NCBI GenBank assembly: GCA_023389155.1
Contig: JAEWEV010000013.1
Coordinates: forward strand, 1 to 64,000
Source of the DNA: Pseudomonadota bacterium
GTDB taxonomy: Bacteria > Pseudomonadota > Gammaproteobacteria > Burkholderiales > Burkholderiaceae_B
DNA: 64,000 nt
Direction: 5' to 3'
Of the stretch, positions 24,597 to 33,708 are shown piece by piece. The translations under genes were made by a program, and so were the position numbers. The notes below the pieces were generated by a model. That model did not search any database. It was given only the letters and a program-made list of their open reading frames with translations, and was not told the DNA's origin. Each line of letters begins with the position of its first letter. Positions within the stretch are counted from its first letter, which is position 1.

Positions 24597-26474
24597 TTAC
24601 ATCCGGAACGCGAGGTTCAGAAACACATTGCTGCCGGCCTGGTTATAGCCGTAAGAGGTCTCGTACTTTTTGTTCAGCACGTTGTTCCAGCTGACCTGTG
24701 CTTCCAGGTTTTTGCTGAAGGCGTAGCTGGCGCGCAGATTCAGCACGCCATAGCTGCCAAGCCGTTTTTCGCGGGTATTGTCCTTGTCATCATAGCGCCG
24801 TCCGGTATGGGTAAAGTCAGCACCCAGTGTAGCCTGCCCCAGCGTCTGCGAGACGCCGATGCGGTATACCTGACGGGCGCGACGGATCAGCAGTTTGCCC
24901 GTCTCGTCATCCTTGGGATTCATAAAATCGGCGCCGGCATACACACGTGTATGATCAAACCGGTGTTCTGCATTTAGCGAGATCCCCCGGACCGTGGCGC
25001 GATCCACGTTCTCGGACGTGCAGTTGAACATCTCGTCACAGACATATCCGTTGATCAGGTCGCGATATTTGGTTTGCCAGGCATTGACCGATACCGTAGT
25101 GTCGTCGGTTTTCCATGCTGTACGCAATTCAAAATTGCGTGACGTTTCCGGTTTCAGATCCGGATTGCCCTGATAACCGAAACTCAAAGGCGTATAAAGA
25201 TCGGCAAAAGTGGGAACGCGGTAGCCTGTGTTGCCCGCGAGACCGACAGACCAATGCGATGTGATATCGAAGTCGTAGCTCAGGCTGCCTGTTGTTTTGC
25301 TTTGATAGCCGGATACATTGTCGTTGCGCACGCTGGCCTGCACGTGATGACGATTGAAATTACCACGATAGATCAGGCCGACGGCGTTGGTATGCCGTTT
25401 ATCCTTCTCGTATGTCGTGGTACCAGAGATGCTCTCGTCCTTGCGCTCCAGCAGCAGCGACAGGGTATTTTCGCGATTGATGGCGAAGTTGTTCTGCCAG
25501 GAGTAAGTGCGCTGAATACTGCCAATGACCGAATCACCGTAGGAGGCGCGTGAATCGTAAATGTTGCGATTGACACTGACCTGCAGCACGCTTTCCCACC
25601 AGTCGGCCAGCCGGTTATTGCTGGTGACGGCAACGGACTGCTGGCGCATGATGCCAAAGGTGTTGGTGTCATAGGCGCCGCTGTCAAACTGGCCGTTGGT
25701 ATAGCCGTTATAGAAGGACACGCCCAGACGGTTACCCGGTTTCCAGGTATAGCCCAGAGCGCCGGACAATGACGCCTGCTCAAATCCATCACGATCTGGA
25801 TTGTATGTGAAGGTACCCAGTTTTTCGCGGGTCGCATTAAAGCCGTCGCTGCTGGCATAACTGCCGGCCAGTCGGTAGTCCCATCCATTGCTGGCACCGG
25901 AAAGACCCAGGCTGCTTTTGAACAGGCTGTGCGTACCCACGCCGATGTTGCCAAACACGCTCAGCGGTTTTTCTGCCGTGTCGGAATGTGTGATGATATT
26001 GATGACGCCACCCATGGCATCCGAGCCGTACAGACTACTGGCGGCGCCGCGCAGGATCTCGACCCGTTCGATGGTCGTGGGATCAATGGCGCTTAGATAA
26101 GTACTGCCTGTGGCTGGGTCATTGATACGCTGACCATCCACCATGACCAGAGTCTGCTGCGGGCTGGCGCCCCGCATGAAGATACCCGACAGTGTTTGCG
26201 GACCGCCAAGCTGATACGACTGGATCTGTGGCTGGCGGGTAAGCAGTTCCGTCAGTGAGCTCGCCCCCGCATTTCGCAACTGTTCATTTGTGATAACACT
26301 GACGTCGCCATAAACATCGGCCAGCGACTGACTGTCGCGCGCAGGCGTGACCACGATGGTGTCGAGTCGGGTTACCAGAGGATCAGACTTCACGTCAGTA
26401 GACGAGGATTGTGCCGAAACGGAAAAAGGCAGTAGCGCCAGGGCGAGCGCCATGGGCGTGGAGGAGAACTTCAT
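24597..26474 (-). CDS. btuB: TonB-dependent cobalamin receptor
   Basis: A 625-residue outer-membrane receptor. Signal peptide at 1-22, TonB box LDTIVVTP at ~38-45, plug domain with LRNAGASSLTELLTRQPQI-like and ERVEILRGAASSLYGSDA motifs, then a 22-strand barrel ending in aromatic NLAFRM. The riboswitch just upstream and the btuF-like gene downstream identify the ligand as cobalamin. Length fits BtuB of E. coli (about 614). Confidence 0.93.
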   Translation of the reverse strand: MKFSSTPMALALALLPFSVSAQSSSTDVKSDPLVTRLDTIVVTPARDSQSLADVYGDVSVITNEQLRNAGASSLTELLTRQPQIQSYQLGGPQTLSGIFMRGASPQQTLVMVDGQRINDPATGSTYLSAIDPTTIERVEILRGAASSLYGSDAMGGVINIITHSDTAEKPLSVFGNIGVGTHSLFKSSLGLSGASNGWDYRLAGSYASSDGFNATREKLGTFTYNPDRDGFEQASLSGALGYTWKPGNRLGVSFYNGYTNGQFDSGAYDTNTFGIMRQQSVAVTSNNRLADWWESVLQVSVNRNIYDSRASYGDSVIGSIQRTYSWQNNFAINRENTLSLLLERKDESISGTTTYEKDKRHTNAVGLIYRGNFNRHHVQASVRNDNVSGYQSKTTGSLSYDFDITSHWSVGLAGNTGYRVPTFADLYTPLSFGYQGNPDLKPETSRNFELRTAWKTDDTTVSVNAWQTKYRDLINGYVCDEMFNCTSENVDRATVRGISLNAEHRFDHTRVYAGADFMNPKDDETGKLLIRRARQVYRIGVSQTLGQATLGADFTHTGRRYDDKDNTREKRLGSYGVLNLRASYAFSKNLEAQVSWNNVLNKKYETSYGYNQAGSNVFLNLAFRM

Positions 26475-26484
26475 ATGTCATACC

Positions 26485-26700
26485 GGTAAAAGATGCGCGA
26501 CCCCGCACATCAGGTTCGAATGGATGCGGTCCGGTTAAAGGACCAGCGGCAGCTTCAGGGCCGATGTCGGGCTGCAGGCCAAAGCCTGATTACCGTTGCG
26601 GGGGCAGCACAGGTTGCAGTGCCAGTCGTGGTCACTATCCTGTTTCCCGTTTACCATTCACTCCATGCCGGGCATGGTGAATGCACCCTGAACTCACAAT
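26485..26700 (-). ncRNA. Cobalamin riboswitch
   Basis: In the btuB leader, read on the minus strand, the conserved cobalamin-riboswitch core is visible: AAACGGGAAACAGG (about 26637-26650), then GCTGCCCCCGCAACGGTAA (about 26591-26609), the most conserved part. A helix-forming stretch with GCATTCACC/GGAGTGAATG lies at the 5' side. It is expected to shut off btuB/btuF when B12 is plentiful. The 3' expression platform was not resolved, and the last conserved box (AGCCAGGAGACC) was not found exactly. Boundaries are approximate. Confidence 0.8.
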
Positions 26701-26853
26701 TGTAATTGATTGGTACAGATGATGACAGTTGGAATTGACGATTGTTGGCGTGGACAGGATATTTGCCTGTCGCAGTCAGGGGTTTGCCTGTCCGATGGTT
26801 GCAAATCCGCTACAATTTTGCATTGAATTCAAATATTTAGAACGAGTCTTAAC

Positions 26854-29800
26854 GTGTCATATCCTGCCTTGCCTTATTCCATCGAATCCTATACCTCTGG
26901 TGCCCGCTTCGTTCAGGAGCTGCAGAAGGGGCGGATTCTCGTGCTGGATGGGGCCATGGGCACCATGATTCAGCGATACAAGCTGACCGAGGCCGATTTT
27001 CGCGGCGAGCGCTTTGCCGAGCATCATCAGGACGTCAAGGGAGACAACGAACTGCTGTCCCTGGTTCGTCCCGATATCATAAGTGAAATTCATGAGCAGT
27101 ATCTTAAGGCCGGAGCTGATGTTATTGAAACCAACACGTTTGGTGCCACATTTGTGGCTCAGGGCGATTACGATCTGCCAGACATCGCCTATGAGCTGAA
27201 TCTGGAATCCGCGCGCCTGGCGCGCAAGGCCTGTGATGCCTGGAGTACGCCCGAGCACCCGCGGTTTGTGGCGGGCGCGCTCGGCCCCCAGCCCAAAACG
27301 GCATCCATTTCGCCAGATGTCAACGATCCTGGTGCGCGCAATATCACATTTGAACAATTGCAGGCGGCCTATGAGGAACAGCTAAGGGGTCTGCTGGATG
27401 GCGGTATTGATATTGTCCTGATTGAAACCATTTTCGATACGCTCAATGCCAAAGCGGCGATCTTTGCGGTCGAATCCATTTTTGAAACACGCGGCATCAG
27501 GCTGCCTGTGATGATTTCCGGAACGGTGACCGATGCTTCGGGCCGTATTCTCTCAGGCCAGACGGTGGAGGCCTTCTGGAATTCGGTGCGGCATGCCCGA
27601 CCCGTGACCATTGGTCTGAACTGTGCCCTGGGCGCCGCCCTGATGCGCCCGTATATTGCAGAGCTGTCCAAAATCTGTGATACCTGGCTCTGCGTGTATC
27701 CCAATGCCGGCCTGCCCAATCCCATGAGCGATACGGGCTTTGACGAAACGCCGGACGATACCTCATCCCTGCTGGAAGAATTTGCCAGGGCCGGTTTCGT
27801 GAATATGGTTGGTGGCTGCTGCGGCACCACACCAGAGCATATTGCAGCCATTGTTGAGAAAGTGCAGCAGTTGCCGGCCCGAACGGTGCCCGATGTACCA
27901 GTCCAGACCCGCCTGTCCGGACTGGAAGCACTCAATATTGATGACGAATCGCTCTTTGTGAATGTTGGTGAACGCACCAACGTGACCGGCAGCAAAATGT
28001 TTTTGCGCCTGATCCGTGAGGAAAAATTCGACGAGGCGCTGACGGTAGCGCGCCAGCAGGTTGAAAACGGGGCGCAGATCATCGATATCAATATGGACGA
28101 AGCCATGCTGGATTCGAAAGCGAACATGCGTCGCTTTCTGAATCTGATTGCGTCCGAGCCCGATATCGCGCGCGTGCCCATCATGATCGACAGTTCTAAA
28201 TGGGAAGTCATTGAAGAAGGACTCAAGTGTGTCCAGGGCAAGCCGATTGTCAATTCGATTTCCATGAAAGAGGGTGTGGAGCCGTTCCTGGCGCATGCGC
28301 GCCTGTGCCGCAAGTATGGCGCGGCCGTGGTGGTCATGGCGTTCGACGAAGAAGGCCAGGCCGACACCCTGCAGCGTCGCAAGGACATTTGTGGCAAAGC
28401 CTATCACCTGCTGGTGGACGAACTGGATTTTCCACCCGAAGATATTATTTTCGACCCCAACGTTTTTGCGGTAGCCACCGGCATTGAGGAACACAATCAC
28501 TATGCCGTGGACTTTATCGAGGGCACGCGCTGGATTCATGACAACCTGCCCCATGCCCGCATTTCCGGCGGTGTCTCCAATGTGAGTTTTTCGTTCCGCG
28601 GCAACGAGGCCATGCGTGAGGCCATTCACACCGTATTCCTGTATTACGCCATCCAGGAAGGCATGACCATGGGCATTGTAAATGCCGGCATGCTGGGCGT
28701 GTATGCTGATCTGGATCCGAAAACCCGCGACCTGGTCGAAGATGTGATTCTGGACAGACCGGAACCCCTGGGTAAAACTGATCCGGCCGACGAGCGCACC
28801 CCCACTGAGCGCCTTGTGGAATATGCCGATTCGGTCAAGGGAAGTGGCGCGAAGAAAGAAGAGGATTTGACATGGCGCGAGCAGGAAGTTGAAAAACGCC
28901 TGTCTCATGCACTGGTTCACGGTATCACCCAATACATCGTCGAAGACACCGAAGAGGTTCGGCAGAAGATTGAAGCAAAGGGCGGTCGACCCATCGAAGT
29001 GATCGAAGGCCCCCTCATGGACGGCATGAACGTCGTGGGCGATCTGTTTGGTGCAGGCAAGATGTTCCTGCCGCAGGTCGTCAAGTCTGCGCGCGTGATG
29101 AAGCATGCGGTGGCACATCTGATCCCCTTCATCGAAGAGGAAAAACGCCAGATTGAAGCTGCCGGTGGTGATGTACGCGCCAAAGGCAAGGTGGTCATTG
29201 CCACTGTTAAGGGTGATGTCCACGACATTGGCAAGAATATCGTGACCGTGGTTCTGCAATGCAATAACTTTGAAGTCGTCAATATGGGCGTAATGGTGCC
29301 GTGCGCGCAGATACTTGCTAAAGCCAAGGAAGAAAAGGCCGATATCGTAGGGCTATCAGGCCTGATCACGCCAAGCCTGGAAGAGATGGCGTATGTGGCT
29401 TCCGAAATGCAGCGCGATCCTTATTTCCGCGAAAAGAACATTCCTTTGCTGATCGGGGGCGCGACAACCAGTCGCGTGCATACTGCAGTCAAAATTGCAC
29501 CGCATTACGATGGCCCTGTTATTTATGTACCGGATGCCAGCCGTTCGGTAGGTGTGGCGACCAATTTGGTGTCTGATCAGGTGGAAACCTATCTGAGTCA
29601 GGTTCGCGAAGAATATGACTTGGTGCGTGAGCGCCATGCCAACCGCAAGGCGACCCCCATCATCCCGCTGGAAGACGCCCGCAAGGCGGCGCCGGTCATC
29701 GACTGGAGCAATTACACGCCGCCGCGCCCGAAGTTTTTGGGTCGGCGCGAATTCAAGAATTTTGATCTGGCAGAGATCGTACCGTTTATCGACTGGACGC

Positions 29801-30630
29801 CGTTCTTCCAGACGTGGAGCCTGTTTGGTCAATATCCGAAAATCCTGGATGACAAAGTTGTAGGCGAGCAGGCCCGCAAGCTGTTTGATGACGCTCAGAC
29901 TATGCTGAAAAAAGTGGTTGAACAGCGCTGGCTGTCAGCGGGCGGCGTGGTGGCATTCTATCCGGCCAATACGGTTAACCATGAAGACATTGAAGTCTAT
30001 AAGGATGAATCGCGTGAAGAGGTGCTCTTCACCTGGCGTAATCTGCGGCAGCAGAATGCCAAGCGTGAAGGCGTCGCCAACAAGTGCCTGGCCGACTATA
30101 TTGCGCCGCGCGAATCCGGCGTGAAGGACTATATCGGACTGTTTGCGGTGACGGGTGGCATAGGTATAGAGAAATACGAGAAAAAATTTGAAGCCGAGAT
30201 GGATGACTATTCGTCCATTCTACTCAAGGCCCTGGGTGATCGTTTTGCCGAAGGCCTTGCGGAATGTATGCACGCCCGGGTGCGCCGCGACCTGTGGGGC
30301 TATGTGTCTGACGAAAATCTGGACAACCAGGCCCTGATTGAGGAAAAATATCAGGGTATCCGTCCTGCTCCGGGTTATCCGGCATGCCCCGAACATCGCG
30401 TCAAAGTCGATATGTTCGAGCTTTTGCAGACGGAAGATATCGGCATGCGCCTGACTGACGGTATGGCCATGTACCCGGCGTCCAGCGTATCCGGTTTCTA
30501 TTTGAGTCATCCGGACTCCAGTTATTTCAATGTGGGCACGATAGGTCAGGATCAGTTGCAGGACTACGTGGCGCGCAGCGGACTGTCGGAAGAAGAGGTT
30601 CGTCGTTCACTCATGAGTGTGCTGGGGTAA
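26854..30630 (+). CDS. metH: Cobalamin-dependent methionine synthase
   Basis: A 1258-residue multidomain enzyme that moves the methyl group of methyl-tetrahydrofolate to homocysteine through B12. Domain order: homocysteine domain with the zinc cysteines (GLNCALG and GGCCGTTPEH), folate domain (FVNVGERTNVTGSK), cap, B12-binding domain with His790 of DVHDIGKN, and the reactivation domain (RPAPGYPACPEH). The start codon is a GTG at 26854. All modules are on one chain. It lies divergent from the B12 uptake genes. Confidence 0.97.
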   Translation: MSYPALPYSIESYTSGARFVQELQKGRILVLDGAMGTMIQRYKLTEADFRGERFAEHHQDVKGDNELLSLVRPDIISEIHEQYLKAGADVIETNTFGATFVAQGDYDLPDIAYELNLESARLARKACDAWSTPEHPRFVAGALGPQPKTASISPDVNDPGARNITFEQLQAAYEEQLRGLLDGGIDIVLIETIFDTLNAKAAIFAVESIFETRGIRLPVMISGTVTDASGRILSGQTVEAFWNSVRHARPVTIGLNCALGAALMRPYIAELSKICDTWLCVYPNAGLPNPMSDTGFDETPDDTSSLLEEFARAGFVNMVGGCCGTTPEHIAAIVEKVQQLPARTVPDVPVQTRLSGLEALNIDDESLFVNVGERTNVTGSKMFLRLIREEKFDEALTVARQQVENGAQIIDINMDEAMLDSKANMRRFLNLIASEPDIARVPIMIDSSKWEVIEEGLKCVQGKPIVNSISMKEGVEPFLAHARLCRKYGAAVVVMAFDEEGQADTLQRRKDICGKAYHLLVDELDFPPEDIIFDPNVFAVATGIEEHNHYAVDFIEGTRWIHDNLPHARISGGVSNVSFSFRGNEAMREAIHTVFLYYAIQEGMTMGIVNAGMLGVYADLDPKTRDLVEDVILDRPEPLGKTDPADERTPTERLVEYADSVKGSGAKKEEDLTWREQEVEKRLSHALVHGITQYIVEDTEEVRQKIEAKGGRPIEVIEGPLMDGMNVVGDLFGAGKMFLPQVVKSARVMKHAVAHLIPFIEEEKRQIEAAGGDVRAKGKVVIATVKGDVHDIGKNIVTVVLQCNNFEVVNMGVMVPCAQILAKAKEEKADIVGLSGLITPSLEEMAYVASEMQRDPYFREKNIPLLIGGATTSRVHTAVKIAPHYDGPVIYVPDASRSVGVATNLVSDQVETYLSQVREEYDLVRERHANRKATPIIPLEDARKAAPVIDWSNYTPPRPKFLGRREFKNFDLAEIVPFIDWTPFFQTWSLFGQYPKILDDKVVGEQARKLFDDAQTMLKKVVEQRWLSAGGVVAFYPANTVNHEDIEVYKDESREEVLFTWRNLRQQNAKREGVANKCLADYIAPRESGVKDYIGLFAVTGGIGIEKYEKKFEAEMDDYSSILLKALGDRFAEGLAECMHARVRRDLWGYVSDENLDNQALIEEKYQGIRPAPGYPACPEHRVKVDMFELLQTEDIGMRLTDGMAMYPASSVSGFYLSHPDSSYFNVGTIGQDQLQDYVARSGLSEEEVRRSLMSVLG

Positions 30631-30648
30631 AAAACAGGCAGGAGCGTC

Positions 30649-31470
30649 ATGGCTGAAAAACACGGGGCATTTCGCAAGCAGGCGCTTGGCGCATTTGTCC
30701 GTAGCGCAAGGGATCGCGTTACACCGCAGCAGGCCGGTATTGCCGGCGGACAGCGAAGACGGACACCCGGCCTGCGACGTGAAGAAGTCGCACAATTGTG
30801 CGATATCAGCGTAACCTGGTATACCTGGATAGAACAGGGCCGAGACGTGTCGGTGTCAGCTGCCGTGTGGGCCAGACTGGCAACGGTGTTGCAGATGACG
30901 CGGGCAGAACGTGCCTATCTGTTTGAGCTGGCGGACGTCAGTGATCCGGAGCATGGCGGCACGACAGCCATTTCTGCCCCTGCTGCTTCCCTGCAGGCTT
31001 GCGTAGACAGCATCAACGTCCCTGCCTATATACTGGACCGACACTGGGACGTGCTGGCTTTCAACGCTGCGCTTGACCAGGTGTTTGCAGGATGGATGGG
31101 CGCCCAGGGCCAGCCGAATTTATTGCGTTTCATTTTTCTGGATGAGCGGGCTCCCTCGCTGGTAGTAGACTGGGAAACCCGCGCCAATCGCGTTGTGGCC
31201 GAGTTCCGGGCTGATATCGGGGCCTATCTGGACGATGCCGGCACCGCGAGCCTGATTGACGAACTTCTCACTGGCAGCGCCGTCTTCCGCCACTGGTGGA
31301 GCCGGCAGGTGGTCGTTGAGCGCGAGGGAGGACTGCGTGCGTTCAATCATCCTGAACTGGGGTACCGCGAATTCGAGCAAATCACCTTCCGGCTGGCCAC
31401 ACAGCCCGACTGCAAGCTAGTCATGCTGCTTCATCGGCCGTCGGTCTCCGGAACCCCGCAAGCCGCCTGA
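30649..31470 (+). CDS. XRE-family regulator with MmyB-like ligand domain
   Basis: A 273-residue protein. An N-terminal HTH (RRTPGLRREEVAQLCDISVT, then WYTWIEQGRDVSVS) is followed by a C-terminal MmyB-like domain (~105-265) with PAYILDRHWDVLAFNAA and ...FNHPELGYREFEQI. MmyB-type regulators are thought to bind fatty acids, and many control a neighbouring short-chain dehydrogenase. No such neighbour is seen here; it lies 18 bp after metH and may share its transcript. Confidence 0.88.
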   Translation: MAEKHGAFRKQALGAFVRSARDRVTPQQAGIAGGQRRRTPGLRREEVAQLCDISVTWYTWIEQGRDVSVSAAVWARLATVLQMTRAERAYLFELADVSDPEHGGTTAISAPAASLQACVDSINVPAYILDRHWDVLAFNAALDQVFAGWMGAQGQPNLLRFIFLDERAPSLVVDWETRANRVVAEFRADIGAYLDDAGTASLIDELLTGSAVFRHWWSRQVVVEREGGLRAFNHPELGYREFEQITFRLATQPDCKLVMLLHRPSVSGTPQAA

Positions 31471-31516
31471 TGCTTGCGCTTTGACGAAGCCTCGGTTATT
31501 GTATTGTCACTGTCGA

Positions 31517-31556
31517 TATCGTTACCGATGTTCACTTATCGTCACCGATGTTCAGT
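31517..31556 (+). repeat. 20-bp tandem repeat, two copies, upstream of the OmpA-like gene
   Basis: TATCGTTACCGATGTTCACT (31517-31536) is followed immediately by TATCGTCACCGATGTTCAGT (31537-31556), with two differences. It ends 40 bp before the ATG of the OmpA-like lipoprotein. A duplicated binding site for an envelope regulator is possible, but the match is to no known site. Confidence 0.55.
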
Positions 31557-31595
31557 ATCAGTTGTACACCAAACAAATCCAATAAGGAGAAGTCA

Positions 31596-32234
31596 ATGAT
31601 TATTCGTCAAACTCGAATTGCGGCGATTCTGGTTGCCGGCGCGCTGTTGGCCGGTTGCGGAACGCAGGGCGGCAATACGGCTGCAGGTACGGGCGTAGGT
31701 GCTGCGATTGGCGCAGGGCTGGGGGCGCTCATCGGAGATTCCTCGAAAAGTGCCGGTATCGGCGCCGGTATCGGTGCGGTCGGCGGCGCTATTGTTGGAT
31801 ATAACTGGGATCGCATTGTCGGTCGCGTCAATGATGCTGGCGGTAAAGAACTGGGTATTTCAACCACTAAAATGCCTGACGGTAGCCTGAAAGTCAATAT
31901 TCCCGAAGGCGCCACCTTTGATACGGCAAAATATGATCTGAAACCTGCACTGTTCCCGGTCCTGGATGCCTTGGCGCAATCCATGAACGAAAGCCAGCAA
32001 TTGCGTCTGAAATCTGTCGGACATACCGACAGCACCGGCCAGATGGCATTCAATCAGCAACTGTCTGTTAACCGCGCGCAAAGTGTCGTGAATTATCTGG
32101 GTGGTAAGGGCGTGAACAGTAGCCGCATGAGTATCGAAGGCCGTGGTCCTAATGATCCGATTGCTGACAATGCCACCGCCGCCGGACGTGCACAGAACCG
32201 TCGTGTCGAGCTGTACCTGTACGCAGTCAAATAA
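31596..32234 (+). CDS. OmpA-family lipoprotein (YiaD-like, glycine zipper plus OmpA C-terminal domain)
   Basis: From the ATG at 31596 (AAGGAGA upstream), 212 residues. Lipobox GALLAGC with Cys22. Then a glycine-zipper region (GVGAAIGAGLGALIGDSS, GIGAGIGAVGGAIVGY) and a C-terminal OmpA peptidoglycan-binding domain (SVGHTDSTGQMAFNQQLS, AQSVVNYL, ...AQNRRVELYL). It links the outer membrane to peptidoglycan. The pattern matches YiaD/OmpA-like lipoproteins. Confidence 0.9.
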   Translation: MIIRQTRIAAILVAGALLAGCGTQGGNTAAGTGVGAAIGAGLGALIGDSSKSAGIGAGIGAVGGAIVGYNWDRIVGRVNDAGGKELGISTTKMPDGSLKVNIPEGATFDTAKYDLKPALFPVLDALAQSMNESQQLRLKSVGHTDSTGQMAFNQQLSVNRAQSVVNYLGGKGVNSSRMSIEGRGPNDPIADNATAAGRAQNRRVELYLYAVK

Positions 32235-32327
32235 GGCTGACACCTGACCTTGTTTGACAAACTGGTATGGCACAGTGGACTGCATAGGCGTCCAAACAAG
32301 GTCCATACCCGTTCATAGGCTCCATAC

Positions 32328-32371
32328 AAAAGCCCGCTGTCCGGTCTTGCTGCCGGCAGCGGGCTTTGCGT
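32328..32371. terminator. Bidirectional intrinsic terminator
   Basis: AAAGCCCGCTG (32329-32339) pairs with CAGCGGGCTTT (32357-32367), extended inside by CCGG/CCGG. There is an A-run on the left and T-rich sequence on the right, so it can end both the OmpA-like gene (+) and the small gene at 32438-32593 (-). This fills the 200 bp between those two genes. Confidence 0.7.
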
Positions 32372-32437
32372 TTGTTGCCAGGTTCCCTGAGAGCCAGCCG
32401 GGTGGATCGGCTGCGTCAGGGAAGCGTGCTCTGTAGG

Positions 32438-32593
32438 TTATTTCTGCGAATGCAAACGGAACTGTGGCTGGTTCATGGCAATACCCAGTTTGAAACCCAC
32501 AGGTTTTACCGGTGTATTCACAGCAGGATGCTGCTGATTATTGTTATTGTTCTGAGTACCAAATTCCTCGCGGAAGCGTGTAAGTAATTTCAT
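32438..32593 (-). CDS. Small 51-residue protein, function unknown
   Basis: On the minus strand an ATG at 32593, preceded by AAGGAA at a good distance, opens a 51-codon frame. It starts MKLLTRFREEFGTQNNNNN and ends NQPQFRLHSQK, with an Asn/Gln-rich middle and no membrane segment. A terminator follows about 70 bp downstream and nearly 400 bp lies upstream. That it has its own ribosome site and terminator is the main support. I recognise no family. Confidence 0.5.
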   Translation of the reverse strand: MKLLTRFREEFGTQNNNNNQQHPAVNTPVKPVGFKLGIAMNQPQFRLHSQK

Positions 32594-32987
32594 TGTAATT
32601 TCCTTTATTATGAGATTATTGTTGTTGGTTTCTCTGCTTCGGATGATTATCCGACCCAGCTATGCATAGCGTAGCTGAAATTTATTGCAGATTGATGGCG
32701 CCGGCGATCGTTTTAGGTTTAGCAGTACAGGCGCATCAAATTGTTAAGTATGTGCTGAAGGCGACGACCATTAAGGTCTATGCCTGCAAGGCACACGCAA
32801 TATGACGCTGGTGCTGGAGTTTTGTCTCGCGTTGCAGTGTCGTGAGAAGACCCGCAAGCTTAGTAAGAATAATTATTCAGAAATCAACTGATCAAATTAC
32901 CAATACAAATACGTCATGGTATGGCACATAATAGCAGTGCTTTCTTAATATGTCAAGCTAAATAATTGATATTCCAGCAAAATTTAT
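32594..32987. other. Intergenic region, likely promoter of the small gene
   Basis: About 390 bp between the small gene and the thioesterase. It is AT-rich near both ends. No other gene is supported. Its length, with only one small gene reading out of it, suggests regulatory content or an unrecognised RNA, but no specific structure was identified. Confidence 0.3.
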
Positions 32988-33476
32988 TCAGGTACCAGCG
33001 CTGGCGTGGATTGCGCCGTAGCGGGCTTCCAAATCCTTGCGCAAGGCTCTGCGCATTTTTGCTGCCTCGTAGCGGCACACTTCTACGTCATTTCCGGGTG
33101 CCAGGGGAGGCACGGCCACCGTGTTGCCATCATCATCTACTGCGACCATCGTGAAAAAACAGCTGTTGGCGTGGCGAATTTCCTTGCTGCGGATGTTCTC
33201 GGTCACCACCTTGATCCCGATCTCCATGGACGTATTGCCGGTGTAGTTCACCGAGGCCAGGAAAGTGACCAGTTCGCCGACGTGGATGGGCTGACGGAAC
33301 GTGACCTGATCCACCGACAGCGTGACCACATATCGTCCCGCATACCGACTTGCACAGGCGTAGGCAACCTGATCCAGCAGTTTCAGGATCGTACCACCAT
33401 GCACATTGCCCGAGAAATTGGCCATATCAGGTGTCATCAGTACGGTCATGGTAAGTTGGTGGTTGGGCAAATCCAT
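32988..33476 (-). CDS. Acyl-CoA thioesterase (hotdog fold)
   Basis: A 162-residue hotdog-fold enzyme of the YciA/BFIT type that hydrolyses acyl-CoA. The signature FSGNVHGGTILKLLDQVAYA includes the conserved Asn, His-Gly-Gly and Asp of the active site. A basic C-terminal tail (KMRRALRKDLEARYG) follows. Full length for the family. Substrate chain length cannot be read from sequence. Confidence 0.9.
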   Translation of the reverse strand: MDLPNHQLTMTVLMTPDMANFSGNVHGGTILKLLDQVAYACASRYAGRYVVTLSVDQVTFRQPIHVGELVTFLASVNYTGNTSMEIGIKVVTENIRSKEIRHANSCFFTMVAVDDDGNTVAVPPLAPGNDVEVCRYEAAKMRRALRKDLEARYGAIHASAGT

Positions 33477-33602
33477 GGCAATAACGTCCGGCAGAGAGAA
33501 AGGAAGCTGCCTAGTTTACCGGTAATGTTTGCCTGATGCTATCGTGTTTTGCCATAGTCGCCGCTTTCAATGCGGAAATGCCGTTAGTAGGGAACACAGC
33601 GC

Positions 33603-33633
33603 TTGACCTTCCCATCATGGTAAGCTTTATCTT
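33603..33633 (+). promoter_or_regulatory. CueR-type copper-responsive promoter of copA
   Basis: TTGACC (33603-33608) and TATCTT (33628-33633) are separated by 19 bp, the long spacer of MerR-family promoters. Between them lies a dyad ACCTTCCC-ATCAT-GGTAAGCT, close to the known CueR site of E. coli copA. copA starts 76 bp downstream and cueR lies just beyond copA, which supports the call. Confidence 0.8.
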
Positions 33634-33708
33634 GAAAAAACAGTTGCAAGCACGTGATCAGGAAAGAGATGAATCTCATTTCCGCCGTTTTTTATCTGGA
33701 AATAAAGC

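Noticed and set aside
27763..29259. A 498-codon open frame on the minus strand inside metH
   Set aside because: Antisense shadow of metH, with no domain; the + strand frame is unambiguous.
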